Of a stretch of DNA of 64,000 nucleotides, positions 49,274 through 57,982 are shown in pieces. Source of the DNA: Rhodopirellula baltica SH 1 (lineage in GTDB: Bacteria; Planctomycetota; Planctomycetia; Pirellulales; Pirellulaceae); the NCBI RefSeq assembly GCF_000196115.1, contig NC_005027.1:5328001-5392000 (forward strand), read 5' to 3'. Under the pieces are notes generated by a model. It did not search any database and was not told where the DNA came from. It saw nothing but the letters and a program-made list of their open reading frames with translations. Every line of letters begins with the position of its first letter. Position 1 is the first letter of the stretch. Position numbers and translations under genes: made by a program.

Positions 49274-49370
49274 AACCTCTCCTGAAACGAAGTTTGGGGA
49301 GAGCGATATACTAGGTCGAGCGACGCCGTTCAGGCGTACGCGAGGGTGAGGGCCGGCCATGGGAAGCAGC
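49274..49370. repeat. Truncated relative of the 107-bp element
   Basis: AACCTCTCCTGAAACGAAG, GGTCGAGCGACGCCGTTCAGG and GCGAGGGTGAGGGCCGG match the copy at 28426-28508. They differ by an 11-bp insertion (CGATATACTAG) after GGGGAGAG. The terminal inverted repeats are not recognisable here. It fills much of the gap 49235-49467. Confidence 0.65.
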
Positions 49371-49467
49371 GCACAATACCTCCCATCAAACAGAACGCTT
49401 GATTTCGAGTTATGATCGAGCTCCCACCAAGCTCCCACCAAACTCCCCGCCTTCTGAGTGATCGATC

Positions 49468-50649
49468 ATGCAACGACGACACTTTCTCGCCGCGACTGCA
49501 GCGGCCAGCCTCGCCACACCCGCTCTCGCCCAAGCGAAATCAGACTCACTCAAAGCGGTCGCGATTGGCCACACCGGTCGCGGCGACTTTGGTCATGGAC
49601 TCGATAGCATCTGGAAACGATTGCCCGACACCGAACTGGTGGCCATCGCGGATGCCAACCCGGAAGGACTGAAACGAGCCCAACAGCGGCTCAAGGTGGA
49701 TCGCGGCTATGACGACTACCGCGTAATGCTTGATGAAATTCGACCTGACATCGTGGCGGTGTGCCCGCGACACGTGGATCAGCATCACGAAATGGCAATG
49801 GCGGCGATCCAGTCCGGGGCCCGGGGCGTTTACATCGAGAAACCATTTGTTCGAACACCTGCGGAAGCAGACTCACTCATCGCCGCCTGCAAACAACACA
49901 ACGCGAAAATCGCGATCGCTCATCGGAACCGATACCATCCCACGTTGCCGTTGGTACGTGAGCTGATCAAGGACGGCGAAATCGGACGCCTTCTCGAAAT
50001 TCGTGGTCGAGGCAAGAGTGATCATCGCGGTGGCGTCGAAGATCTCTGGGTCTTGGGAACCCACGTCCTGAACCTGACGCACTATTTGGCGGGTGACCCG
50101 GTCTCTTGCTCAGCATCTTTGGTGCAAGACGGTCGGCTAGTTAAAACATCCGACATCAAAGAAGGTCGCGAAGGTCTGGGTCTGATGGCTGGCAACGCCG
50201 TGCATGCTCGCTATCAAATGAAAAATGGCGTCGTCGCGACGTTTGATTCCATCGCCAATGACGGCACCGAGAACGCAGGGTTTGGGCTGCGGCTGATTGG
50301 AAGCAAGGGCACAATCGCGATTCATATCGACAAGAGTCCGCTGGCGTATCTGTTGCCTGGCAATCCCTTTCGAACGCCAACCGAACCAACCGCCTGGATC
50401 CCCATCACCGCCGCGGGAATCGGCAAATCCGAACCGCGAGAGGATCTGAGACAAATGGTGGAACACCATGGATTCCCAGCTCGCGATTTGGTCGCCGCAA
50501 TTCGCGAAGATCGCCAGCCACTTTGTGATGCCAGCCAAGGACGAACGACGGTCGAGATGGTTTGCGCCGTTCTCGAATCACACCGTCAAAACGGTGCCGT
50601 GGTGCAGTTTCCATTGAAACACCGCGACAACCCGCTTTCGCGTTTCTAA
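49468..50649 (+). CDS. Tat-exported Gfo/Idh/MocA-family oxidoreductase
   Basis: A 393-residue oxidoreductase with a short twin-arginine signal (MQRRHFLAATAAASLATPALAQ). The Rossmann entry is KAVAIGHTGRGDFGHGLD, with GHTGRGDFG replacing the usual GxGxxG. GARGVYIEKPFVRTPAEAD holds the EKP motif; IAIAHRNRYHPTLPLV and DLWVLGTHVLNLTHYL form the C-terminal catalytic region. Divergent from the paralogue at 42350 in length and substrate-domain sequence. The substrate is unknown. Confidence 0.87.
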   Translation: MQRRHFLAATAAASLATPALAQAKSDSLKAVAIGHTGRGDFGHGLDSIWKRLPDTELVAIADANPEGLKRAQQRLKVDRGYDDYRVMLDEIRPDIVAVCPRHVDQHHEMAMAAIQSGARGVYIEKPFVRTPAEADSLIAACKQHNAKIAIAHRNRYHPTLPLVRELIKDGEIGRLLEIRGRGKSDHRGGVEDLWVLGTHVLNLTHYLAGDPVSCSASLVQDGRLVKTSDIKEGREGLGLMAGNAVHARYQMKNGVVATFDSIANDGTENAGFGLRLIGSKGTIAIHIDKSPLAYLLPGNPFRTPTEPTAWIPITAAGIGKSEPREDLRQMVEHHGFPARDLVAAIREDRQPLCDASQGRTTVEMVCAVLESHRQNGAVVQFPLKHRDNPLSRF

Positions 50650-50684
50650 AGAGCTGTTGCAGGACGACCTCCAGGTTCCCTTTG

Positions 50685-50744
50685 TAGCGGAAGGGCGCGA
50701 GCCCTCCGGTATCGAGGCACCGGGAGGCTTGCGCCGCTCCGCTA
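50685..50744. repeat. 60-bp inverted-repeat element, copy 1
   Basis: The ends are TAGCGGA and TCCGCTA. GGGCGCGAGCCCTCCGG forms the left arm and GAGGCTTGCGCCGC the right arm. A diverged copy lies in inverted orientation at 55513-55569, and a half copy at about 54038-54064. Located between two convergent genes. Confidence 0.65.
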
Positions 50745-50776
50745 GAAAAAAATGCTCTTTCGGTACAGTCTTCGAA

Positions 50777-51757
50777 TCAAATGCTGGTCGGTGGTGACAT
50801 CCACAGCACGGTGGATTCTCCGGCCTGCAAATCCATCTGGTCGCACGCGGCGGGCAGCAACACGCTCTCGCCGGTGGCCAGTTTCGTCGGGCCGTTTTCA
50901 CCCGACAGAGTCGCCTCGCCCGAGATCACTGTCAGCAAGTGACAACGATCATCACCGGCGATCGTTTGATCGCTGCCATGCACTCGTCGCAGCACAAACT
51001 TGTCACACTCGACCAACGTTTCCGTTCCGCTGTGAATCGGTTTGCGAATCGGCTCAACCGGCCCGCGTTCGTAATCCGACACTTCCAGCGACGACTCAAT
51101 GTGCAGCGGTCGCGATTTGCCCGATGCATCCACGCGGTTCCAATCGAACAATCGAAACGTCGTGTTGCTGGATTGCTGAATCTCCGCGACCACCAATCCG
51201 CCACCTAAAGCGTGCACCGTTCCCGCAGGAATGAAAACGCAATCTCCCACTTCGGGATGATACGAGTGCAACGCACGATCGGTCTCACCCGCCAACATCA
51301 TCTCTCGCAAAGATTCGCGATCAACACCAGCCTTCAGCCCCGAGTAAATCACACTGTCAGGTTCGCTGTGCAGAATCACCCAGGCTTCCGTCTTGCCCAG
51401 ATCCGGCGGTTGCATCGTCGCACCGTAGGCATCGTCCGGGTGCACTTGGACCGACAACACACGGTTGCAATCCAGGAACTTCAAAAGCAAGGGAAACGTG
51501 TTCGCATTGGGGTTGGCTTCCACCCAGTCCTTGCCCATCAACCACTCGCGACGGTTGGCAAACAGTTCCCCTAACGATTGCCCCGCCATTTCGCCGTCGG
51601 TGACGACGCTCTGGTCGTCACCATGATCGACAATCTCCCAGCTTTCGGCGTAGTCGTCCGCATCACCGATGGGCTTGTGCAGCATCTCGCCCAATCGGCG
51701 TCCGCCCCAAATGGTTTGCTTCAGCAGAGGACGAAAACGCAACGGTGTGGATGTCAT
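50777..51757 (-). CDS. manA: Mannose-6-phosphate isomerase, class I
   Basis: A 326-residue type I phosphomannose isomerase that interconverts fructose-6-P and mannose-6-P. The zinc site is formed by LSVQVHPDDAYG (Gln and His), the Glu of GKTEAWVIL, and the His of AGTVHALGGG. The N-terminal LKQTIWGGRRLGEML and YAESWEIVDHGD are characteristic of the shorter Bacillus-type ManA. The C-terminal cupin-like strands (LLTVISGEATLSGENGPTKLATGESVLLPA) complete it. Probably monocistronic. Confidence 0.94.
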   Translation of the reverse strand: MTSTPLRFRPLLKQTIWGGRRLGEMLHKPIGDADDYAESWEIVDHGDDQSVVTDGEMAGQSLGELFANRREWLMGKDWVEANPNANTFPLLLKFLDCNRVLSVQVHPDDAYGATMQPPDLGKTEAWVILHSEPDSVIYSGLKAGVDRESLREMMLAGETDRALHSYHPEVGDCVFIPAGTVHALGGGLVVAEIQQSSNTTFRLFDWNRVDASGKSRPLHIESSLEVSDYERGPVEPIRKPIHSGTETLVECDKFVLRRVHGSDQTIAGDDRCHLLTVISGEATLSGENGPTKLATGESVLLPAACDQMDLQAGESTVLWMSPPTSI

Positions 51758-51827
51758 AGAAGTGTCCGGTTGTTTCCAGCAAGGTGTGTCGTAAGCAAGA
51801 ATCTGGTTTTATTCTCAACGCCTTCGT

Positions 51828-52382
51828 TCATTTCACTGACTCGATCGCCAACGCCCATGCGCTAGTAAACTCTTCGGCAAGTCCGAGCTTTTCCGCCCAC
51901 TCTTGGAGATATCTTTGATCGAGCTCTTGGTAGTTCACCGCGATCACACCCAGCACATCATTCTTGTCTTGGGGGCGAGACCAGATGAGCTTTTGCAGAA
52001 TGACGTCTTCTGGTGTCGGAATCCAAACCTCGTCGCCTGCAATGGTGACTTTTTGACGACGTTCAAACCGTACTTGATCAAAAGCTTGGTCGGTCAAACG
52101 AAACAGCTCGATTCGGAAGGGGCTGCCCACGATTTGAATTTCATTCTTGATCGAACCACCAATAGTCTCGAAAGAGAGCTGTGGATCGAACTTAAACTCG
52201 CTGCCAAGCGAGTTTGATAGTGACTGAATATCGAAATCAGCAGTGCCGATCACAAAGTCGGCATCCGTTGTGGATCGTGGAAATGAATAGTACATGCTCG
52301 AGAACGATCCGACGAGCATATAATCTAGTCCAGCCTCATTGAGAGCGGCAATGATTCTCGAAACCGATTGTTGAAGATTCAC
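51828..52382 (-). CDS. Nucleotidyltransferase-fold protein (AbiEii/MNT-like)
   Basis: A 184-residue protein. The DNA polymerase beta-like NTase signature is MLVGSFSSMYYSFPRSTTDADFV: GS at 25-26, then aspartates D40 and D42, the usual metal-binding pair. WIPTPEDVILQKLIWSR is the C-terminal helix found in AbiEii-like nucleotidyltransferases. The start overlaps the stop of a 78-residue gene by 4 bp, giving a tightly coupled two-gene unit. A toxin/antitoxin or defence-type role is inference. Confidence 0.78.
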   Translation of the reverse strand: MNLQQSVSRIIAALNEAGLDYMLVGSFSSMYYSFPRSTTDADFVIGTADFDIQSLSNSLGSEFKFDPQLSFETIGGSIKNEIQIVGSPFRIELFRLTDQAFDQVRFERRQKVTIAGDEVWIPTPEDVILQKLIWSRPQDKNDVLGVIAVNYQELDQRYLQEWAEKLGLAEEFTSAWALAIESVK

Positions 52383-52615
52383 GGCTCCGACAAGGCCCTG
52401 TTTTGCATGCGACGCATCAACTCGATCCGCTCGAACAACAATCGCTTGACCGTCGCTTCATCGGCGTGTGGATCACGCTCGCGAATACCATCTTCCACCA
52501 CGCGGAACGCTAGTTCTGAATGTTCCAATCCCACCAGCACGCGTTGCTCCGGCGAAGTGCTGGCCGCCTGAGCCACACGGGAACGCAACGGATCGAAAGG
52601 GCGGGAAGAACTCAT
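52379..52615 (-). CDS. Small protein coupled to the nucleotidyltransferase gene
   Basis: A 78-residue protein (MSSSRPFDPLRSRVAQAAS...) with a helical, charged C-terminal half (DEATVKRLLFERIELMRRMQNRAL). No known antitoxin domain is recognised. ATG 52615 is chosen; the frame is open to 52798. Its stop overlaps the nucleotidyltransferase start (ATGA), so the two proteins are likely made in equal amounts and may interact. Confidence 0.7.
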   Translation of the reverse strand: MSSSRPFDPLRSRVAQAASTSPEQRVLVGLEHSELAFRVVEDGIRERDPHADEATVKRLLFERIELMRRMQNRALSEP

Positions 52616-52733
52616 ACGCTTCGCTATTGAAAACTGATTTTGACTGCGTGAATTGACGATCGGAAAACCGTTGTTCAATTGTACCTGAATGCTCGCAAAA
52701 AGGCCGCCCGGTTTCACGAGGTTCTGAACGATG

Positions 52734-53654
52734 TCACCGGAGCGGATCAGTCGCCTTTTCGGACCGAAGCTTCGACAAACGATACCACTCGATCCCAATG
52801 AAAGTTGGATGTTTGACGACCAACCATTGAACCAAAATCAGATTGCATGCGATCCAGCCCGCGGTTACCGAAAAAGTGATCCAGAAATCAGGTTCCGTCC
52901 AGTTCCCAATCCAAGCAATCGCTGCCAACACCGCCCATGCGAGATAAAACGCCGTCCAAGCGATGCGACGGCGAAGAACGCTCCAATGCCGAGCCATCGA
53001 TATCCAGGTCGGCAATAGAACGACGAACCAACCCATCAAGCCCGCGGTCAAACTGAAAATCAAGACAATGACGAAAACGAAGGATGGTCCCAAGAATTCT
53101 TCATTCGGTTCAAAGACCAATTTCTGTTGCAGTCGAGCAACCGTGATGTAGACCGCGACGACGGTTGTCAACAACATCAGATCGACCAACGAAACCTTCG
53201 CAGGTGTGATTGGGTCGCCGCTCACGCGATCACGCAGGCGAATTCGAAACAGCTTCCATCCGCCCACCCAAAACATAGTGGCCAACAAAGAGATCGTGGT
53301 TGCGAATGAAGTCGCAGATAGCAACGCCAAGTGATCTGGCCAGTCCGCCGCACGTGCCGAGCGACCTTCAACCCACAAACTCAACACATGCGCGGTCGTG
53401 AGCAACAATAGAAGCGCGTGTGATACCAGCCATGTTTTCAAAACATCGATCCAGATTCGCCCTGGACACAGAACGCACCGAATCGCTGACCAAGTGATGA
53501 ACCACATGAACCCGGTCGTCATCACCAAACTGGACACTACCTCGGCGGGAGCTCCATTGCCTAAAAACTGAATCACTGCACCGAAGGCAAGCAGTCCCAA
53601 AGCAAACCACTGCAGCCGTGCGATTCGTTGGGTTGGCGTCATGGAGGGCCTCAT
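52734..53654 (-). CDS. Polytopic membrane protein of unknown function
   Basis: About 306 residues with roughly eight hydrophobic helices (LQWFALGLLAFGAVIQFLG, LVMTTGFMWFITWSAI, WLVSHALLLLLTTAHVL and others). The segment KVSLVDLMLLTTVVAVYITVAR is a short motif I associate with planctomycete membrane proteins. No functional motif is seen. ATG 53654 is preferred to the upstream open frame; ATG 53642, which has GAGG at proper distance, is the alternative. Confidence 0.65.
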   Translation of the reverse strand: MRPSMTPTQRIARLQWFALGLLAFGAVIQFLGNGAPAEVVSSLVMTTGFMWFITWSAIRCVLCPGRIWIDVLKTWLVSHALLLLLTTAHVLSLWVEGRSARAADWPDHLALLSATSFATTISLLATMFWVGGWKLFRIRLRDRVSGDPITPAKVSLVDLMLLTTVVAVYITVARLQQKLVFEPNEEFLGPSFVFVIVLIFSLTAGLMGWFVVLLPTWISMARHWSVLRRRIAWTAFYLAWAVLAAIAWIGNWTEPDFWITFSVTAGWIACNLILVQWLVVKHPTFIGIEWYRLSKLRSEKATDPLR

Positions 53655-53864
53655 GGTGAATGACCCTGACCATTGTAAGTCAGAATTCATCCACCTGTTG
53701 CTTGCCCGTTTCCACTTTAGCAGGTCGGCGGGAATGATCGGGTAGAACCTCACTAGACGAGGCTCTCTGAGACTCGCAAATGACAGCGTCTCGGAGAGAC
53801 GCCGCGACGTGATCAACCCCAATGACTCCCGCTCACGTGCTTAAATTCACGCTCTGGGAGAAGT

Positions 53865-53884
53865 CACGGTGGGGGACCACCGTG
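53865..53884. repeat. Perfect 8-bp hairpin
   Basis: CACGGTGG and CCACCGTG flank a GGGA loop. It lies in the 430-bp gap 53655-54084, close to the 108-bp element and a half copy of the 60-bp element. That gap contains no ORF I can support. Confidence 0.5.
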
Positions 53885-53915
53885 CTACAGGCATGCGGCA
53901 GAGAGCCCTATCAGC

Positions 53916-54023
53916 CTGTTGATTTAGTCGCATACCGAATGACAACCATTAGCCGATGGGCGTTAGCCCCGGTTGGCGTCTGACTAACCGCCGCTAACGC
54001 GGTACGGCTCATTAAATCAACAG
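53916..54023. repeat. 108-bp inverted-repeat element, copy 2 (inverted)
   Basis: Perfect 11-bp ends CTGTTGATTTA and TAAATCAACAG. The complement aligns along its whole length with 45437-45544. Flanking bases show no clear target duplication. A half copy of the 60-bp element (about 54038-54064, ending CACTCCGCTA) follows directly. Confidence 0.8.
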
Positions 54024-54084
54024 CCCGCTCTGGATTCTCACCGGGCGGCTCGCGCCACTCCGCTAAAACGAACGGAACTCGAGA

Positions 54085-55395
54085 TCACTCGTATTCGCGA
54101 ACTTGACGTGCGATCGCGGCGGCCAGTGCGTCGCGGACGCTTTCGATCGTGATCCGGTCGAAGATCTGCTGGAAGAATCCACTGACGATCATGCGAGTGG
54201 CTTCCTTCTGGGTGAAGCCTCGGCAACGAGCGTAGAAGATTTGCTCTTCGTCGACCTTGGCCGTCGTGCTGCCGTGCGTGCAACGCACGTCATCAGCTTC
54301 GATTTCCAATCCAGGAATCGAATCGGCTCGCGAATGATTGGACAAGACCAAGTTGTCGTTGCGTTGATATCCGTCGGTCTTCTGAGCGACCTTGTCGACC
54401 TTGATCATCCCACGCCACACGGTACGGCTCTTGTCCTGCTGAGCGGACTTGTACAAGAAGTCGCTGTGGCAGTTCGGCGCCCGGTGATATTGCTGGGTGT
54501 GGTAGGCCAAGTGCTGGCGGCCTTCCGTGAACATCACGCCGTTGACTTGGCAGTTGGCTCCGGCACCCACCATGTCGACCGATTGGTTGACCTTCGACAG
54601 ACCCGAACCCATCGCAGCGATGGTCCATTGCAGTTGCGAGTCGCGGTCGATGTTCGCTTGTTGGTGCGCGAAGTGATACGTCTTGTGGCCCCATTCCTGG
54701 ACATTGACGTACCGCAGATGCGAACCAGGTTTCTGAATCAGCTCGACCGCACCCATGTGCAAACCGGCCGCTTCTGGATTGGCACTGTTGCACTCGTGAA
54801 GAACGGTCGCTTCGGCGCCGTCTTCCAACACGATCAATGTGTGAGCCGTGTCGGTTCCGCCGTCGCTCAGCGTTGAACCAAGGTAGATTGGTTTTTCGAT
54901 CACGACGCCACGTGGCACGTACAGGAATTGGCCACCGGACCAAAACGCAGCATGCAGTGCAGCGAACTTGTCGTAGTCAGGATCCACGACCGTGTAGAGG
55001 AACGGGCGAACCTTGTCCGGTTGTTCGCGGCACAGACGTTCCAAGCTGCCGAAGATCACGCCTTTTGCGGCGAGTTCTTCGTCGAGCGATTCGGAAACCA
55101 CTTGGCTGTCGTAGGTTTCCAAAACGCCGCCAGGTTCCACTCCATCACGAAGCTGGTGAACGGCTGGGACGTCGCCCGCGGTTGCTTCGACCGGCGGAGC
55201 GAACTTATTGATTTGGAAGGTTCGAATGTCCGTGCGGATCCATTCTTCGCTACGACGAGCGGGCCAATCCATTGCGTCGGCGTGCGAAAACGATTCCCGT
55301 CGCAGATCGGTCAACCATTGCGGTTCATCTTTCCGCGATGCGAGAAAGGCTTCGAAGCCCGCGGCATCAAACGTGAGGGTCGAGGTGGTGGTCAT
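54085..55395 (-). CDS. sufD: Fe-S cluster assembly protein SufD
   Basis: A 436-residue SUF scaffold subunit that pairs with SufB in the SufBC2D complex. The N-terminal helices (PQWLTDLRRESFSHADAMDWPARRSEEW) precede a right-handed beta-helix (ERLCREQPDKVRPFLYTVVDPDYDKFAALHAAFW, GVVIEKPIYLGSTLSDGG). The C-terminal RCHG/TCHG-like motif is DDVRCTHGSTTAKVDEEQIFYARCRGFTQKEA. ATG 55395 gives the normal N-terminus (MTTTSTLTFDAAGFEAF). Last gene of the sufRCBD cluster, separated from sufB by 243 bp that includes a 57-bp repeat. Confidence 0.94.
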   Translation of the reverse strand: MTTTSTLTFDAAGFEAFLASRKDEPQWLTDLRRESFSHADAMDWPARRSEEWIRTDIRTFQINKFAPPVEATAGDVPAVHQLRDGVEPGGVLETYDSQVVSESLDEELAAKGVIFGSLERLCREQPDKVRPFLYTVVDPDYDKFAALHAAFWSGGQFLYVPRGVVIEKPIYLGSTLSDGGTDTAHTLIVLEDGAEATVLHECNSANPEAAGLHMGAVELIQKPGSHLRYVNVQEWGHKTYHFAHQQANIDRDSQLQWTIAAMGSGLSKVNQSVDMVGAGANCQVNGVMFTEGRQHLAYHTQQYHRAPNCHSDFLYKSAQQDKSRTVWRGMIKVDKVAQKTDGYQRNDNLVLSNHSRADSIPGLEIEADDVRCTHGSTTAKVDEEQIFYARCRGFTQKEATRMIVSGFFQQIFDRITIESVRDALAAAIARQVREYE

Positions 55396-55512
55396 GGAGA
55401 AAAAGTGAAAAGAGTATTTTGCGGTGGCTGAAAATAGGAACGTCGCTCGGTGAAATCGCTCTCGATAGGCAACCGCCAAGCAACAGCTTGTGTGGTGGGC
55501 ATCAGATCGTCT

Positions 55513-55569
55513 TAGCGGAGCGGAGCAAGCCGCCAGATGCGTCACCGGAGGGCTAGCGCCCTTCCGCTA
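55513..55569. repeat. 57-bp inverted-repeat element, copy 2 of the 60-bp family
   Basis: TAGCGGA (55513-55519) and TCCGCTA (55563-55569) are the ends. The complement aligns with 50685-50744. It sits between sufB and sufD, so it may form a hairpin in the suf mRNA and alter the SufB:SufD ratio (inference). Confidence 0.6.
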
Positions 55570-55638
55570 TCAATGCGTCAATTTCAAGTGTGACCAAGTA
55601 AAGCCGCGAGCAACTGGTGTTTGCGTGTCAACGATGAA

Positions 55639-57045
55639 TTAGCCGACACTGCCTTCCATTTGCAGTTGGATCAATCGGTTCATTTCGACGGCGTATTCCA
55701 TCGGCAACTCTTTGACGAGCGGCTCGATGAAACCGTTGACGATCATCGTGCTGGCTTCTGATTCGGTCAGACCGCGGCTGAGCAGATAGAACATTTGCTC
55801 TTCGCCGATTCGCGAAACGCTGGCTTCGTGACCGATCTGAACGTCTTGTTCGGCGATCTCGATGTAGGGGTACGTGTCGCTGCGGCTTTCCGGGTCCAGG
55901 ATCAACGCGTCACAGACAACGTTGTTCTTGCTGTTGTGAGCCCCCGGTTCGACGCGAACCAAACCGCGGTAGCTGCTGCGACCGCCGTTCTTGCTGATCG
56001 ATTTGCTGATGATTTGGCCCGTTGTGTTCGGAGCCGCGTGCACAAGCTTCGCACCAGCATCTTGGTGCTGACCAGCGGACGAGAACGCGATCGAAAGGAT
56101 CTCGCCACGAGCACCGGGTTCCATCATGTGAACAGCGGGGTACTTCATCGTCAGTTTGCTGCCAAGGTTTCCGTCGACCCACTCCATCGTCGCGTCCTGG
56201 TACGCATAAGCGCGTTTGGTCACGAGGTTGTAGATGTTGTTGGCCCAGTTTTGGATCGTCGTGTAGCGACAACGAGCGTCCTTTTTGACGATCACTTCCA
56301 CAACGGCGCTGTGCAGCGATTCGGTCGTGTACATCGGAGCGGTGCAGCCCTCGACGTAGTGAATGCTGGCACCTTCGTCGACGATGATCAACGTTCGTTC
56401 GAATTGGCCCATGCTTTCCGCGTTGATACGGAAGTAAGCTTGCAGAGGAAATTCGATCTGCACGCCAGGTGGCACATAGATGAACGAACCGCCGGACCAA
56501 ACCGCACTGTTGAGTGCGGCGAATTTGTTGTCGGTCGGCGGGATGACTTTGCCGAAGTACTCACGCAACAATTCAGGATGTTCGCGAACCGCGGTGTCGG
56601 TATCGGTGAACAACACGCCTTGTTTGGCGAGGTCTTCTTGCAACGATCCGTAAACGACTTCGCTTTCGAACTGTGCCTTCACGCCGGCCAAGAACTTCTT
56701 CTCGGCTTCGGGAATGCCCAGCTTGTCAAACGTGTCTTTGATTTCTTGGGGAACATCGTCCCAAGACTTCTCGGACTGGCCGGTCGGTTTGAGATAGTAG
56801 TAGATGTCTTGGAAATCCAAATCGAGCGCCCCGCCCCATTTGGGCATCGGTCGCGATTCGAACTCGGCCAAAGATTTCAGCCGGAACTCACGCATCCAAT
56901 CGGGTTCGTTCTTGATGTCCGAAATTTGATTGACGACTTCCGCGCTCAGGCCCTTCTGGGCTTTGAAGACACCGGTGGTTTCGGTGCGGAAGTTGTACTT
57001 ATTGATTTCGCCGATTTGGTCGTTTTCAGTGACGTCGGTCGCCAT
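55639..57045 (-). CDS. sufB: Fe-S cluster assembly protein SufB
   Basis: A 468-residue scaffold subunit. Typical blocks are [27 protein letters not shown], the beta-helix segment [63 protein letters not shown], and the C-terminal [37 protein letters not shown]. Together with SufC and SufD it assembles Fe-S clusters de novo. It lies 58 bp downstream of sufC. The ATG at 57045 gives a normal-length product. Confidence 0.97.
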   Translation of the reverse strand: MATDVTENDQIGEINKYNFRTETTGVFKAQKGLSAEVVNQISDIKNEPDWMREFRLKSLAEFESRPMPKWGGALDLDFQDIYYYLKPTGQSEKSWDDVPQEIKDTFDKLGIPEAEKKFLAGVKAQFESEVVYGSLQEDLAKQGVLFTDTDTAVREHPELLREYFGKVIPPTDNKFAALNSAVWSGGSFIYVPPGVQIEFPLQAYFRINAESMGQFERTLIIVDEGASIHYVEGCTAPMYTTESLHSAVVEVIVKKDARCRYTTIQNWANNIYNLVTKRAYAYQDATMEWVDGNLGSKLTMKYPAVHMMEPGARGEILSIAFSSAGQHQDAGAKLVHAAPNTTGQIISKSISKNGGRSSYRGLVRVEPGAHNSKNNVVCDALILDPESRSDTYPYIEIAEQDVQIGHEASVSRIGEEQMFYLLSRGLTESEASTMIVNGFIEPLVKELPMEYAVEMNRLIQLQMEGSVG

Positions 57046-57103
57046 AGGTAAAGCTCAGTGGGCTTGGTGTGGAGTCTGTCTCGGTAGGAATCGTCGCGAT
57101 CAA

Positions 57104-57919
57104 TCAGACCGCGGTTTCTTCGGCCAACATTTCTTGGTTAGCAGCTTCGGCCTCGGGGTACGCCTTGCGGATTCGGTCGTAACCATGCTCGTGCAATTCC
57201 ACGGCCAATTCTTTGCCGCCGGTTTCAACCAGACGGCCACCGAGCATCACGTGTGTGAACTCGGGCGGGTTGTGCACCAACAATTTGTCGTGGTGCGTGA
57301 TGATCAACAGACCCATCTTTTCGCGGCCGATGTCAGCGATCGATTCGCTAGCCAAACGCACCGCGTCGGCATCCAATCCCGAGTCCGTTTCATCGAGAAC
57401 GGCGAATTTGGGTTGCAGCATGGCGAGTTGAAGGATCTCAGCTCGCTTCATTTCACCGCCGGAGAACCCATCGTTGACATAGCGACGTGCGAACTCAACA
57501 TCCATACGCAAGTGAGCCATTTTTTCCTTCAGTTCCTTGCGGAATTCCCGCATCGGAATCAACTCTTCGCCTTCTTTACGGTCTGGGTTGCGAACGTTGG
57601 TCGTTGCGTGACGAAGGAAGTCAGCCATCTTCACGCCGGGAATCGCCATGGGACGTTGGAACGCCATGAAGATTCCGGTGCGAGCACGTTCATCGGGTGC
57701 CATCGCAAGGACGTCTTCGCCGTCCAACGTGATGCTGCCTTCGGTGACCGTGTAGCCGGGGTGACCCATGATCGCCAAACCGAGCGTGCTTTTGCCGCTC
57801 CCGTTGGGTCCCATCAAGGCGTGTGTTTCGCCGTGTTTGATCGTCAGGTTGACCCCACGCAGAATCGGTTTGTCGCCGACGGAGACGTGCAGGTTTTCGA
57901 TTTTCAGGATGTGGTTCAT
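57104..57919 (-). CDS. sufC: Fe-S cluster assembly ATPase SufC
   Basis: A 271-residue ABC ATPase that drives the SufBC2D scaffold. Walker A GPNGSGKST lies at 38-46. GYTVTEGSITLDGEDVLAMAPDERARTGIFMAFQRPMAIPGV contains the Q-loop. The ABC signature is NDGFSGGEMKRAEILQ, Walker B FAVLDETDSGLD, and the switch histidine is in LLIITHHDK. ATG 57919 (MNHILKIENLHV) is chosen, with a GAAGG upstream; an in-frame TTG at 57937 is less likely. Confidence 0.97.
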   Translation of the reverse strand: MNHILKIENLHVSVGDKPILRGVNLTIKHGETHALMGPNGSGKSTLGLAIMGHPGYTVTEGSITLDGEDVLAMAPDERARTGIFMAFQRPMAIPGVKMADFLRHATTNVRNPDRKEGEELIPMREFRKELKEKMAHLRMDVEFARRYVNDGFSGGEMKRAEILQLAMLQPKFAVLDETDSGLDADAVRLASESIADIGREKMGLLIITHHDKLLVHNPPEFTHVMLGGRLVETGGKELAVELHEHGYDRIRKAYPEAEAANQEMLAEETAV

Positions 57920-57982
57920 GGCAAGACAAGCCTTCAAGAGATAACAGTTGGTCGTATAGCGAAATCGGTGAGTCTGGTTCTC

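Noticed and set aside
55795-57051. 418-residue plus-strand ORF opposite sufB
   Set aside because: It is the mirror of sufB codons (rich in Val, Phe and Arg) with no domain; sufB is unmistakable.
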